From Sva-07 sp963715285 (GTDB lineage Bacteria; Actinomycetota; Acidimicrobiia; Acidimicrobiales; Ilumatobacteraceae): DNA of 64,000 nt. Shown here in pieces: positions 40,755-48,712 of the stretch. The position numbers and the translations under genes are program-made. The notes under the pieces were generated by a model. It was given only the letters and a program-made list of their open reading frames with translations. It ran no database searches and was not told the origin of the DNA. Positions within the stretch are counted from its first letter, which is position 1. Each line of letters opens with the position of its first letter. The DNA lies in contig CAVQRU010000009.1 in assembly GCA_963715285.1 (NCBI GenBank), positions 153,117 through 217,116 on the forward strand. Direction: 5' to 3'.

Positions 40755-42604
40755 GATGCTGCGGCGGGGCCGACCCGAGCCGCGAGCTCGGTGTAGTCGT
40801 CGATCCGGGCCCGCACGACGTCGAGGCTCGCGGTCCAGAACGCTTCGTCGGTGACGTCGAGGCCGAATGCGGCACCGAGGTCCTCGGCGGTGTCCATGCC
40901 CGCTCGGGAGAGCAGGTCGTCATAGCCGGCTCGGAAGTGCTCCGGGTCGTCCTGGTAGCGGGCGAACAGGCCGAGCCCGAAGAGCAGCCCGTAGGTGTAG
41001 GGCCAGTTGTAGAAGTGCGAACCGTAGTAGTGCGGTTTGAGCAGCCACATGTACGGGTGGGCGGTGCGTTGGTCGAGACCGTCGCCGTACGCGGCGGCCT
41101 GTGCTGCGGTCATCATCTCGCAGAGTTCGGCGGCGCTCAGCGTGCGGCGCTGACGACGGGCGAAGACCTCGCTCTCGAACAGGAAGCGCGAGTGGATGTC
41201 GGTGATCACCTGGTTGGTGCCGACGAGGTCGACGTCGAGCTGGGCGAGCCGTTCGGCCCCCGACATCCGGGCCAGGCCTGCCTCGACGACCAGGGTCTCG
41301 CAGAAGATGCTCGCGGTCTCGGCGAGCGCCATCGGGAGTTGGCGCTGCAACGCCGTGCGGTCGGCAAGGGTGGTGTTGTGGTAGGCGTGGCCGAGTTCGT
41401 GGGCGGTCGTCTGGGTCGAGTCGGCGGAGCCCGACCAGTTGAGGAGCACGAGCGACCGCCCGTCGACGAACGGCGCGCAGAACGCCCCGCCACGCTTGCC
41501 CGGGCGTGGGGCCGCATCGATCCAGCGGCCATCGAGCGCGCGGTCGACCAGGCCGCCGAGCTGATCGCTGTAGCCCGAGAACGCGGAGCGGACCACGTCG
41601 ATGCCGTCGTCCCACGACACCTCGTCGCCCGCGAACGGCAGCGGCGCCACGAGGTCCCACCAGGGGAGCCCGGCGCCGGTACCGTGGCCGTGGAGCGTCG
41701 CCTTCGTGCGCATCCACCGGCGCAGGTCGGGCAGCGCCGCGGTCACCGCCGACTGCATCGCATCGAACGTGGGTCGACTGACGCTGTTGGCGAACAGCGA
41801 CGCGTCGAGCGGGGAAGGCCAACGGCGACGACGATTGAGGACGTTCGCCTCGCCCTTGATGGCGTTCATCGCCGATGCGATCGGCACCTCGATCGTCGGC
41901 CAGGCTCGCAACTCGGCATCGTACGCCGCGCGCCGCACCTCAGGGTCGCCGTCGGTGGCCAGTCCGCGCACGGCGGGCATCGGGAGTTCGACGTCGCCGT
42001 CGGGCAGGCCGACCACGGTGGTCAACTGCGACGTCACGTCGTTGTGGAGGCGGCCCCACGCGTCCGATCCGGTGACCGACAGCTCGGCGGCGAGGTGCTC
42101 CTCGGCTTCGCTCATCTGATGGTCGGCCCTCGAGGCGAGCCGCAACAGCGGCCCTCGGTGTTCGGCCACCTCGGTGCTGACGGCCGCGAGCTCGTCGACG
42201 CCGAGCGCCGCCACCCAGTCGGCGAGACGAGCGGTGAGCGGCCGGATGGTCGCATCGATGCGACGGGCCTCGCCGAGCGCCGACTGCGCCGCGTCGTCGC
42301 GCGAGTCGGTGGCCACCGTGGTGGAGGCGTAGACCCGCAGGACTGCGAGCGCCTCGCTCACCCGGTTGAGTTCGGCGATCGCCCGGTCGGCGGCCTCTCC
42401 GTCGGTATCGAACGGGTTGCGAGGTTCGACGGCGCGGATCCCGAGTTCGTCGAAGAGAGCGACGAGCCGGTCGGCGTCGGCGCCGGTGCGCTCCATCGCG
42501 TCGTTGAACGAGCGTGAGTCGACCGAGTCGTGGACATCGGCGACGCTCCAGCGGGGGAGGCCGTCGGTGTCGCCAGTTCCGTCGACGCGGTCGTCGATCG
42601 TCAT
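40751..42604 (-). CDS. M3 family oligoendopeptidase (PepF-like)
   Basis: This is a 617-aa zinc metallopeptidase. The active site TTAHELGHAYHN (HExxH) is near residue 400, with the third Glu ligand in ALAETASIFCETLV. FCAPFVDGRSLVLLNWSG is the typical M3B segment just before it. The N-terminal 200 residues are the helical PepF lobe. It degrades short peptides in the cytoplasm. Its start overlaps mshD's stop (ATGA), and its stop overlaps rlmN's start. Confidence 0.92.
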   Translation of the reverse strand: MTIDDRVDGTGDTDGLPRWSVADVHDSVDSRSFNDAMERTGADADRLVALFDELGIRAVEPRNPFDTDGEAADRAIAELNRVSEALAVLRVYASTTVATDSRDDAAQSALGEARRIDATIRPLTARLADWVAALGVDELAAVSTEVAEHRGPLLRLASRADHQMSEAEEHLAAELSVTGSDAWGRLHNDVTSQLTTVVGLPDGDVELPMPAVRGLATDGDPEVRRAAYDAELRAWPTIEVPIASAMNAIKGEANVLNRRRRWPSPLDASLFANSVSRPTFDAMQSAVTAALPDLRRWMRTKATLHGHGTGAGLPWWDLVAPLPFAGDEVSWDDGIDVVRSAFSGYSDQLGGLVDRALDGRWIDAAPRPGKRGGAFCAPFVDGRSLVLLNWSGSADSTQTTAHELGHAYHNTTLADRTALQRQLPMALAETASIFCETLVVEAGLARMSGAERLAQLDVDLVGTNQVITDIHSRFLFESEVFARRQRRTLSAAELCEMMTAAQAAAYGDGLDQRTAHPYMWLLKPHYYGSHFYNWPYTYGLLFGLGLFARYQDDPEHFRAGYDDLLSRAGMDTAEDLGAAFGLDVTDEAFWTASLDVVRARIDDYTELAARVGPAAAS

Positions 42605-43578
42605 CGGACCGCTCGGGTGCGTGCTGCGAGCTGATCGGCGCGCCGTGCGGCGTCGTCGCCGGGCGCCGGAGCGACGTCGGTCAGGAACGCGGCGTTGGTG
42701 GAGTGCACGTGGAAACCGAGCTGCTCGTAGAGATGCACCGCCGGTGTGTTGTCGGCGTCGACGTAGAGCATGGCGGTGCCGATGCCGCGGCTCGCGAGAT
42801 GATCGAGACCGGCGAGTGTGAGTTCGCGACCCAGTCCGCGTCCGTGGAAGTCCGGATCGACGGCGATGACGTAGATCTCGCCGAGCGTGTCGTCGGTCGG
42901 CGCGGTCGGCTCGTGCACCTTGGTCCAGCAGAAGCCGGCCATCCGTCCGTCGAGGTCGAGGATCCTGAACCCGGCGGGGTCGAACCAGCTCTCCTGTTGG
43001 CGTTGGCAGAACGTGTCGATCGTCCAGCCGCCCTGCTCGCCGTGCTCGGCGAAGGCCCGGTTGTTGACGAGGAGCCAGGCGTGGTCGTCGGCGCCGGGGA
43101 CGAAGGCTCGCGTGGTGATGTGCACCTCGATCCCCGTGGGCAGCGGACGTCGCATCTGGTGGAGCAGCCTGCCCGGCACCATGCCGGCGTCAGCGGCGAG
43201 CGTTCGGTGCGCCGATGTCGGTTCGAAGACCCACCAGTTGACGCGGCCGCCGCCGTCGGAGGCGACCACGTCGATCGCCGCGTCGATCAGCTCGGGGCCG
43301 ATCGTGGCCATCTCGTACCGGTGGTGGGGATGGATCACGAGTTCGAAGGCGTAGGCGTCGTTGCCTCGGGAGATCTGTGCATAGGCGACCGGATGGTGAT
43401 GTCCGGGCTCGGAGGCCAGGAAGGCCGCGAACCCGTCGAGACCACCGTTGACGAGGTCGAGGTAGAGGTGATCGGACAGTGGGCGCCGTCCGTCGGCACG
43501 AGCGGCCGCGTCGAGGAGTTCGGTGACGTTGGCGATGTCGTCGGAGGCCATCTGGCGCTTGATCTCGAGACATCGCAT
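42601..43578 (-). CDS. mshD: Mycothiol synthase (acetyl-CoA:Cys-GlcN-Ins acetyltransferase)
   Basis: This is a 325-aa protein with two GNAT domains. The C-terminal, active one has EIYVIAVDPDFHGRGLGREL, the acetyl-CoA pyrophosphate loop, and DADNTPAVHLYEQLGF. NRAFAEHGEQGGWTIDTF is characteristic of MshD. It makes the last step of mycothiol synthesis, which strongly indicates an actinobacterium. TACTCT ends exactly 6 nt before ATG 43578. It leads a three-gene operon with the peptidase and rlmN. Confidence 0.93.
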   Translation of the reverse strand: MRCLEIKRQMASDDIANVTELLDAAARADGRRPLSDHLYLDLVNGGLDGFAAFLASEPGHHHPVAYAQISRGNDAYAFELVIHPHHRYEMATIGPELIDAAIDVVASDGGGRVNWWVFEPTSAHRTLAADAGMVPGRLLHQMRRPLPTGIEVHITTRAFVPGADDHAWLLVNNRAFAEHGEQGGWTIDTFCQRQQESWFDPAGFRILDLDGRMAGFCWTKVHEPTAPTDDTLGEIYVIAVDPDFHGRGLGRELTLAGLDHLASRGIGTAMLYVDADNTPAVHLYEQLGFHVHSTNAAFLTDVAPAPGDDAARRADQLAARTRAVR

Positions 43579-43602
43579 GGGTCGAGAGTACCGGTGAACC
43601 CA

Positions 43603-43630
43603 TTGCCGCCGGACCATGCGGGTGTATAGT
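43603..43630 (+). promoter_or_regulatory. Promoter of candidate small RNA (-35 TTGCCG, -10 TATAGT)
   Basis: TTGCCG at 43603-43608 and TATAGT at 43625-43630 have a 16-bp spacer. It is among the best consensus promoters in the window and drives a non-coding region ending in an intrinsic terminator. Confidence 0.65.
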
Positions 43631-43635
43631 TCGAG

Positions 43636-43736
43636 TCAACCAGGTTCCCGCCACCTGGTTTGCTGCGACGGTTGGGATCCGCCTCCCGACCTCGCACTGA
43701 GCGACGGCCCCTTTCGAGGGGCCGTCGCCGCATTTT
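43636..43736 (+). ncRNA. 6C-like small RNA candidate
   Basis: A transcript of about 100 nt would carry two stem-loops with C-rich loops: ACCAGGT/ACCTGGT around TCCCGCC (43639-43659), and GGTTGGGA/TCCCGACC around TCCGCC (43670-43691). A GC-rich terminator hairpin follows. This is the architecture described for the actinobacterial 6C RNA (two hairpins with cytosine-rich loops). The loops are close to, but not exactly, six cytosines. It lies between mshD and hisC, a usual kind of intergenic home. I call it from structure and the strong promoter. Confidence 0.62.
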
Positions 43737-43968
43737 CGGCCGCTGAGCCGGGGGAACGCGGGGCTACTCGGCGACGCGCAGCGCTGCGAACGAGACTGCG
43801 TTCGGCGTTGCGCAACTGCCGTTCGGCCTCGTGGATCGCAGTGACCAGGTCGTCACGCTCCGTGCCGATCCACGGTTCGGCGAGCCCGCCGACGCGGCTG
43901 CGGTACTGCGCCACGTTGTCGGCGATGGCCGCCAACTCTGCAGCGGTCGACTCGACGGATCCCGGCAT
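43636..43968 (-). CDS. Small hypothetical protein antisense to the candidate small RNA
   Basis: This is a 110-aa frame. Its N-terminal 70 residues look coherent (MPGSVESTAAELAAIADNVA, then LVTAIHEAERQLRNAERSL: amphipathic helices), while the rest is low-complexity and runs through the small-RNA region on the other strand. TAGGGT ends 8 nt before ATG 43968, as in other leaderless genes here. I recognise no family. The start region is believable, but the last 35 codons may be only the complement of the terminator. Confidence 0.45.
   Translation of the reverse strand: MPGSVESTAAELAAIADNVAQYRSRVGGLAEPWIGTERDDLVTAIHEAERQLRNAERSLVRSAARRRVAPRSPGSAAENAATAPRKGPSLSARSGGGSQPSQQTRWREPG
43701..43735 (+). 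terminator. Intrinsic terminator of the small RNA
   Basis: The stem is GCGACGGCCCC/GGGGCCGTCGC (43701-43711 and 43718-43728) with a 6-nt loop, followed by CGCATTTT. It is the clearest U-tract terminator in the window besides that after tRNA-Asn. Confidence 0.8.
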
Positions 43969-44007
43969 GGCGCGAAACCCTACCCGGAGGCTGCCGATGG
44001 CTCCCTC

Positions 44008-44013
44008 TACACT
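44008..44013 (+). promoter_or_regulatory. -10 element of the his operon
   Basis: TACACT ends 7 nt before GTG 44021, supporting a leaderless hisC start. No attenuator or leader peptide is visible upstream. Confidence 0.6.
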
Positions 44014-44020
44014 GCCAACG

Positions 44021-45118
44021 GTGATTCCCGTCCGAGATGACCTGCGCGCCCTGGACGGGTACCACTCCGCCCAGGTCGACGTACGGGTGCGTCTGAACAC
44101 CAACGAGTCCCCGGAGCCGCCCCCCGCTGCGTTCCGCGACGCCGTGGCGGCCGAGGTGTCGCGAGTCGACTGGCACCGCTACCCGGATCGTGCCGCCACC
44201 GAGTTGCGCGCCGCGATCGCCGAGTTGCACGGCGTCGATCCGGCCCAGGTGTTCGTCGCCAACGGTTCCAACGAGGTGCTCCAGACCGTCCTGCTCGCCT
44301 ACGCGGGCCCGGGCCGCACCGTCGCCACGTTCGAACCCACCTACCAGATGCACGCCCAGATCGCCCGCGTCACCGGCGCGACGGTCGTCGAGGGCGAGCG
44401 GGCGGCCGACTTCACCCTCGATCCCGCCGAGGTCGAGCGCGTCATCACCGAGTTCTCCCCGCACGTGGTGTTCCTGACCTCGCCGAACAACCCGACCGGG
44501 TTGGTCGAGCCGGCCGAACGGGTCGTCCAGCTGCTCGACCTCGCGCCCGGCCTCGTCGTGGTCGACGAGGCGTACGCGCAGTTCGCCGACTGGTCGGCAC
44601 TCGAGCTCGTGGCCGAGGACCGGCCGTTGGTGGTCACCCGGACGTTCTCCAAGACCTGGTCGATGGCCGGGGCGCGTCTCGGGTACCTGATCGGGCCGAC
44701 GTGGTTGGTCGCCGAACTCGACAAGGTGGTGCTGCCGTACCACCTCGATGCGGTCAAGCAGATCGCCGGCCGTCTGGCGCTGCGCTTCTCCGACGACATG
44801 AACGACCGCGTCGAGCACATCGTGGCCGAGCGCGAGCGCATGATCGCCGCGCTGGCCGACCTGCCGCTCGACGTGTTCCCGAGTGGCGCCAACTTCGTGC
44901 TGTTCCGGGTCCGGCCCGGGGTGCTCGACGGCCGAGCGGTGTGGCAGGGGCTCGTCGATCGCAGCGTCCTGATCCGCGATTGCTCGAGTTGGCCGCGCCT
45001 CGACGACTGTCTGCGCGTCACCATCGGGACCCCCGAGGAGAACGACGCATTCCTGGAGGCGCTGTCCGGCGTGCTCGCGCTCCAGACCGCCGACACGCCC
45101 GATGGAGTACTGACATGA
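44021..45118 (+). CDS. hisC: Histidinol-phosphate aminotransferase
   Basis: This is a 365-aa PLP enzyme for the seventh step of histidine synthesis. It has VRLNTNESPEPPPAAFRDAV at the N-terminus, VFVANGSNEVLQ, VFLTSPNNPTGLV, the Asp/Tyr pair VVDEAYAQFADW and the Schiff-base Lys in RTFSKTWSMAGARLG. GTG 44021 is chosen because TACACT ends 7 nt before it and VIPVRDDLRAL then starts the protein as in homologues. An ATG at 43997 with GGAGG 7 nt upstream would add eight residues. It overlaps hisB by 4 bp. Confidence 0.93.
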   Translation: MIPVRDDLRALDGYHSAQVDVRVRLNTNESPEPPPAAFRDAVAAEVSRVDWHRYPDRAATELRAAIAELHGVDPAQVFVANGSNEVLQTVLLAYAGPGRTVATFEPTYQMHAQIARVTGATVVEGERAADFTLDPAEVERVITEFSPHVVFLTSPNNPTGLVEPAERVVQLLDLAPGLVVVDEAYAQFADWSALELVAEDRPLVVTRTFSKTWSMAGARLGYLIGPTWLVAELDKVVLPYHLDAVKQIAGRLALRFSDDMNDRVEHIVAERERMIAALADLPLDVFPSGANFVLFRVRPGVLDGRAVWQGLVDRSVLIRDCSSWPRLDDCLRVTIGTPEENDAFLEALSGVLALQTADTPDGVLT

Positions 45119-45708
45119 CCCGTACCGCCGAGCGCCGTCGCGCCACGAAGGAGACCTCGATCGAGGTCGTCATCGACCTCGACGGGACCGGGGTCACCGA
45201 CGTCTCGACCGGCATTCCGTTCTACGACCACATGCTCGACCAACTCGGTCGTCACGGCGGGTTCGACCTGCGCGTGCAGGCGGTCGGCGACCTGCACATC
45301 GACACGCACCACACCGTCGAGGACGTCGCGATCGCCGTCGGGGAGGCCTTCGCGGAGGCGCTCGGCGACAAGGCCGGGGTCCGCCGGTTCGCGAGCGGCC
45401 GCTACCCGCTCGACGAGGCGCTGGTCGACGTCGCGCTCGATCTCTCCGGTCGTCCGTGGGTGGAGTGGCACGTGCCGATGCCCGAGAGCCTGCCCCTCGG
45501 CGATCCGGCGTTCGACCCGCAGTTGGCGGAGCATGCGGTGGCGTCGTTCGCCACCGCGGCGAACATCACCCTGCACGTCGAACTCGTCCGCGGCCGCAAC
45601 GTGCACCACATCATCGAAGCGACGTTCAAGGGTCTCGCGCGCACGCTGCGCGACGCGGTGCGCGTCGACGATGCGGGCGGGGTTCCGTCGACGAAGGGTG
45701 TGTTGTGA
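45115..45708 (+). CDS. hisB: Imidazoleglycerol-phosphate dehydratase
   Basis: This is a 197-aa enzyme. The Mn-binding His motifs are intact: FYDHMLDQLGRHGGFDL, DTHHTVEDVAIAVGEA and EHAVASFATAANITLHV. It is monofunctional, without the phosphatase domain of enterobacterial HisB, as usual in actinobacteria. It starts at ATG 45115, overlapping hisC by 4 bp, and ends overlapping hisH by 4 bp. Confidence 0.95.
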   Translation: MTRTAERRRATKETSIEVVIDLDGTGVTDVSTGIPFYDHMLDQLGRHGGFDLRVQAVGDLHIDTHHTVEDVAIAVGEAFAEALGDKAGVRRFASGRYPLDEALVDVALDLSGRPWVEWHVPMPESLPLGDPAFDPQLAEHAVASFATAANITLHVELVRGRNVHHIIEATFKGLARTLRDAVRVDDAGGVPSTKGVL

Positions 45709-46328
45709 GCCGACCGCTCATCGCGGTGCTCGACTACGGCATCGGCAACCTCCACTCGGCGCAGAAGGCGCTCGAGCACGAAGGCGCGGATGCGCGTCTG
45801 ACGGCGGACCCGACGCTGATCGCCGAGGCCGCCGGCGTCGTGCTGCCCGGTGTCGGCGCGTTCGGGGCGTGCATGGACGCACTCCGTTCCGCCGGCCTCG
45901 ACGAGCCGGCACGGGCCGCTGCGGGTTCGGGGCGGCCGTTCCTCGGCATCTGTGTGGGGATGCAGATGCTGTTCACCAAGTCCGAGGAGGACCCCGACTC
46001 GGCCGGGCTCGATCTGATCCCGGGCACGGTGACCTGGATCCCGGCCGGCCCGAAGATCCCCCAGATGCAGTGGAATCGGCTCGACCTCGTCAGTCGGGAC
46101 GACCCGATGCTCGCCGGGCTCGGCGACGACGCGTACGTCTACTTCGTGCACTCGCTGCACGGGGTGCCCGACGATCCGGCGATCGTCGCGGCCACCGTCG
46201 AGTACGGCACCACCATCAACGCCGCGTTCCGGCGCGACAACGTGTTCGCCGTCCAGTTCCACCCGGAGAAGTCGAGTCGGCCGGGTCTGCGTCTGCTGCG
46301 CAACTTCGTCGAGGTCTGCGGAGCGTGA
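45705..46328 (+). CDS. hisH: Imidazole glycerol phosphate synthase, glutaminase subunit
   Basis: This is a 207-aa class I glutamine amidotransferase. The nucleophile Cys is in FLGICVGMQMLF and the His-Glu pair in AVQFHPEKSSRPG, so the triad is complete. LDYGIGNLHSAQKALE is the family N-terminus. It passes ammonia to HisF. It starts at GTG 45705 with a 4-bp overlap (GTGA) on hisB and overlaps hisA likewise. Confidence 0.95.
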   Translation: MSRPLIAVLDYGIGNLHSAQKALEHEGADARLTADPTLIAEAAGVVLPGVGAFGACMDALRSAGLDEPARAAAGSGRPFLGICVGMQMLFTKSEEDPDSAGLDLIPGTVTWIPAGPKIPQMQWNRLDLVSRDDPMLAGLGDDAYVYFVHSLHGVPDDPAIVAATVEYGTTINAAFRRDNVFAVQFHPEKSSRPGLRLLRNFVEVCGA

Positions 46329-47080
46329 GCGTGGTCGACCTCTATCCGGCGATCGACCTGCTCGGCGGTCGGGTCGTGCGGCTGCGCCAGGGCGACTACG
46401 CCGACGAGACGGTGTACGGCGACGATCCGGTACGCGTGGCCCGAGAGTTCGCGGCCGCCGGTGCTCGCTGGATCCACGTGGTCGATCTCGACGCCGCTCG
46501 CTCCGGCGACCCCGTCAACCGGCCGGTCGTCGCCGCGATCGCCGCTGCGGTGGCCGGGGCGGCCCATGTGCAGACCGGCGGCGGCGTGCGATCGGTCGAT
46601 GACGCACGCGAGCTGTACGACGCGGGCGTCGCCCGCGTCGTGATGGGTTCGGCCGCCGTGCACGAGCCGTCCCTCGTGGTCGCCGCCTCCGAGATCGTCC
46701 CGGTCGCGGTCGGTCTCGACCACCGCAACGGCGAGGTCGCGGTCCACGGATGGACTGTTGGGAGCGGACTCCTGCTCGACCAGGCGTTCGAGCGGTTCCC
46801 GACGGCGGCGGTGTTCGTGGTCACCGACATCGGGCGTGACGGGATGCTCCTCGGGCCGGACATCCAGGGGCTCACCGCGGCGGCCGAGCTCGCCGGAGCG
46901 CCGGTGATCGCCAGCGGGGGAGTGTCGAGCCTGGCCGACGTGGTCGCGCTGTCGGAGATTCCGAACCTGGGTGGGATCATCACCGGCAAGGCGGTGTACG
47001 AGGGGCGTTTCACCGTCGTCGAAGCGCTCGAGGCGCTGGCCGCCGCTGGTTCGACCTCGGAACCGGGCTCGTCGTCGTGA
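46325..47080 (+). CDS. hisA: ProFAR isomerase (possibly bifunctional HisA/PriA)
   Basis: This is a 251-aa (beta/alpha)8 barrel. The first catalytic Asp is in LYPAIDLLGGRVVRLRQGDY, the second in VVTDIGRDGMLLGPD, with the phosphate loops VQTGGGVRSVDDAREL and IASGGVSSLADV. In many actinobacteria this gene is bifunctional (PriA) and also isomerises phosphoribosyl anthranilate when trpF is missing. The sequence alone does not settle which applies; trpF is not in the window. GTG 46325 overlaps hisH by 4 bp. Confidence 0.92.
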   Translation: MSVVDLYPAIDLLGGRVVRLRQGDYADETVYGDDPVRVAREFAAAGARWIHVVDLDAARSGDPVNRPVVAAIAAAVAGAAHVQTGGGVRSVDDARELYDAGVARVVMGSAAVHEPSLVVAASEIVPVAVGLDHRNGEVAVHGWTVGSGLLLDQAFERFPTAAVFVVTDIGRDGMLLGPDIQGLTAAAELAGAPVIASGGVSSLADVVALSEIPNLGGIITGKAVYEGRFTVVEALEALAAAGSTSEPGSSS

Positions 47081-47868
47081 GGGTCGCTCGCGTGATTCCG
47101 TGCCTCGACGTCGATGCCGGGCGCGTCGTGAAGGGAACCAACTTCGTCGATCTCGTCGATGCCGGCGACCCGGTGGAGCTCGCGGCCCGCTACGACCTGG
47201 AGGGTGCCGACGAGTTGGTGTTCCTCGACATCACGGCCTCGAGCGACAACCGGGAGACCACCGTCGAGATGGTGCGGCGGGTGGCCGACGAGGTCTACAT
47301 CCCGTTCACCGTCGGCGGCGGGATCCGCACGCTCGAGGACGCTCGACGGATGCTGCGCGCCGGTGCGGACAAGGTCAGCGTCAACACCGCCGCGGTCGAG
47401 CGGCCCGAGCTGATCAGCGAGATCGCTTCCGAGTTCGGCGTGCAGTGCGTCGTGTGCGCGATCGACGCGAAGCGGCGCGTCGGCGCCGACGAGCACCAGG
47501 GCTGGGAGGTGACGCAGGGCTGGGAGGTCTATCTCCATGGAGGCCGCACGCCCACGGGGATCGATGCGGTCGAGTGGGCGAGCGAGGCTGTCCGTCGGGG
47601 TGCCGGCGAGATCCTGTTGACGTCGATGGATCGCGACGGCACACGGCAGGGCTTCGACCTCGAGTTGACCGAGGCGATCGTCGATGCCGTGACGGTGCCG
47701 GTCATCGCGAGTGGTGGCGTGGGCACGATCGGCCATCTGGTCGACGGCGTCGCGATCGGGCGCGCCGACGCCGTGCTCGCCGCCTCGATCTTCCACTTCC
47801 GCGAGCACACCGTTGCCGAGGCGAAGGCCGAGATGGCCGCTGCCGGCATCAACGTCCGCCCCACCTGA
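47077..47868 (+). CDS. hisF: Imidazole glycerol phosphate synthase, cyclase subunit
   Basis: This is a 263-aa barrel. Catalytic Asp residues lie in VIPCLDVDAGRVVKGTNFV and in LLTSMDRDGTRQGFDLEL, and the phosphate loops are FTVGGGIRTLEDARRML and VIASGGVGTIGHL. It receives ammonia from HisH and forms IGP and AICAR. A short insert-like segment (DEHQGWEVTQGWEVYLHGG) follows IDAKRRVG and contains GWEV twice. GTG 47077 overlaps hisA by 4 bp. The stop is the first base of a palindromic repeat that ends the operon. Confidence 0.95.
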   Translation: MRVARVIPCLDVDAGRVVKGTNFVDLVDAGDPVELAARYDLEGADELVFLDITASSDNRETTVEMVRRVADEVYIPFTVGGGIRTLEDARRMLRAGADKVSVNTAAVERPELISEIASEFGVQCVVCAIDAKRRVGADEHQGWEVTQGWEVYLHGGRTPTGIDAVEWASEAVRRGAGEILLTSMDRDGTRQGFDLELTEAIVDAVTVPVIASGGVGTIGHLVDGVAIGRADAVLAASIFHFREHTVAEAKAEMAAAGINVRPT

Positions 47869-47898
47869 TTGCAGCAGGGGTCTGACCCCTGCTGCAAT
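47868..47898. repeat. GGGTC-core palindrome, arm type B, copy 1
   Basis: This is a perfect 15-bp inverted repeat (arm ATTGCAGCAGGGGTC) around T 47883. It begins at the last base of the hisF stop codon. The same arm, with one mismatch, occurs at 62191-62223 after rpoD. Confidence 0.95.
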
Positions 47899-47924
47899 TG
47901 CCGCGGTCGCGTAGGTTCTGCCGC

Positions 47925-48638
47925 ATGACTTCTCCTCATGTCACGACCGAGCGGCGCGACGGCGTCATGATCGTCCACCTCGACGACGGCAAGGCCAATG
48001 CGCTGTCGTTCGAGGTGATCGCCGCCGTGCAGCAGGCGATCGACGACGCGGAGGGTGACGAGAGCGTTGGAGCGCTCGTGCTCCACGGTCGTCCGGGTCG
48101 GTTCTCGGCCGGGTTCGATCTCGGCGTGATGTTCGGCGACGACATGTCGGCGATCATCGGCCTCGTCGCCGACGGGGGATCGCTGGTGCACCGCCTGTAC
48201 GGCTCGTCGGTGCCCGTCGTCGCAGCCTGCACCGGCCACGCGCTCGCGGCGGGGGCGCTCGTGCTGCTCGCCTGCGACGTCCGCGTCGGCGCCGACATCG
48301 ATGCCAAGGTCGGCCTCAACGAGGTCGCGATCAAGATGGTGCTCCCCGACTGGGCGTTCACGATCGCCGGCGACCGCCTCAGCAAGCGGCACACCCAGCG
48401 CGCCCTGGCGACTGCCCGGATCACCACCCCGGGTGACGCGGTCGACGTCGGCTACATCGACGAGGTCGTGCCGGCCGACGACGTGCTCGATCGGGCGGTC
48501 GCCATCGCAACCGAACTCGCGGCCACGCTCGATCCGTCCGCCTACCAGCGCACCGTGCGCAAACTCCGAGGCCCGGTGCTCGATCTGATGGAGGCCCAGA
48601 TCGCCGCCGACCGCGCCGCCGGCACCAGCCCCGTCTGA
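47925..48638 (+). CDS. Enoyl-CoA hydratase/isomerase family protein
   Basis: This is a 237-aa crotonase-fold protein. The oxyanion-hole strand is GRFSAGFDLGVMF, and the second site is CTGHALAAGALVLLACDVRV. The usual catalytic Glu of hydratases falls within VGLNEVAIKM. The chain is somewhat short for the family (250-260) and the C-terminal region is reduced. TAGGTT ends 7 nt before ATG 47925. The substrate is unknown. It is not part of the his operon, since the type B palindrome and its own promoter separate them. Confidence 0.83.
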   Translation: MTSPHVTTERRDGVMIVHLDDGKANALSFEVIAAVQQAIDDAEGDESVGALVLHGRPGRFSAGFDLGVMFGDDMSAIIGLVADGGSLVHRLYGSSVPVVAACTGHALAAGALVLLACDVRVGADIDAKVGLNEVAIKMVLPDWAFTIAGDRLSKRHTQRALATARITTPGDAVDVGYIDEVVPADDVLDRAVAIATELAATLDPSAYQRTVRKLRGPVLDLMEAQIAADRAAGTSPV

Positions 48639-48640
48639 GC

Positions 48641-48669
48641 GGACAACACGGGTCTGACCCGTGTTGTCC
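48641..48669. repeat. GGGTC-core palindrome, arm type C, copy 2
   Basis: This is a perfect 14-bp inverted repeat (arm GGACAACACGGGTC) around T 48655. It starts 3 bp after the hydratase stop. The same left arm lies inside mccA at 3988. Confidence 0.95.
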
Positions 48670-48712
48670 CGCAGGGCGAGTGGAGGCCGGGTGTCTGGGT
48701 AGGGTCGCTCGC

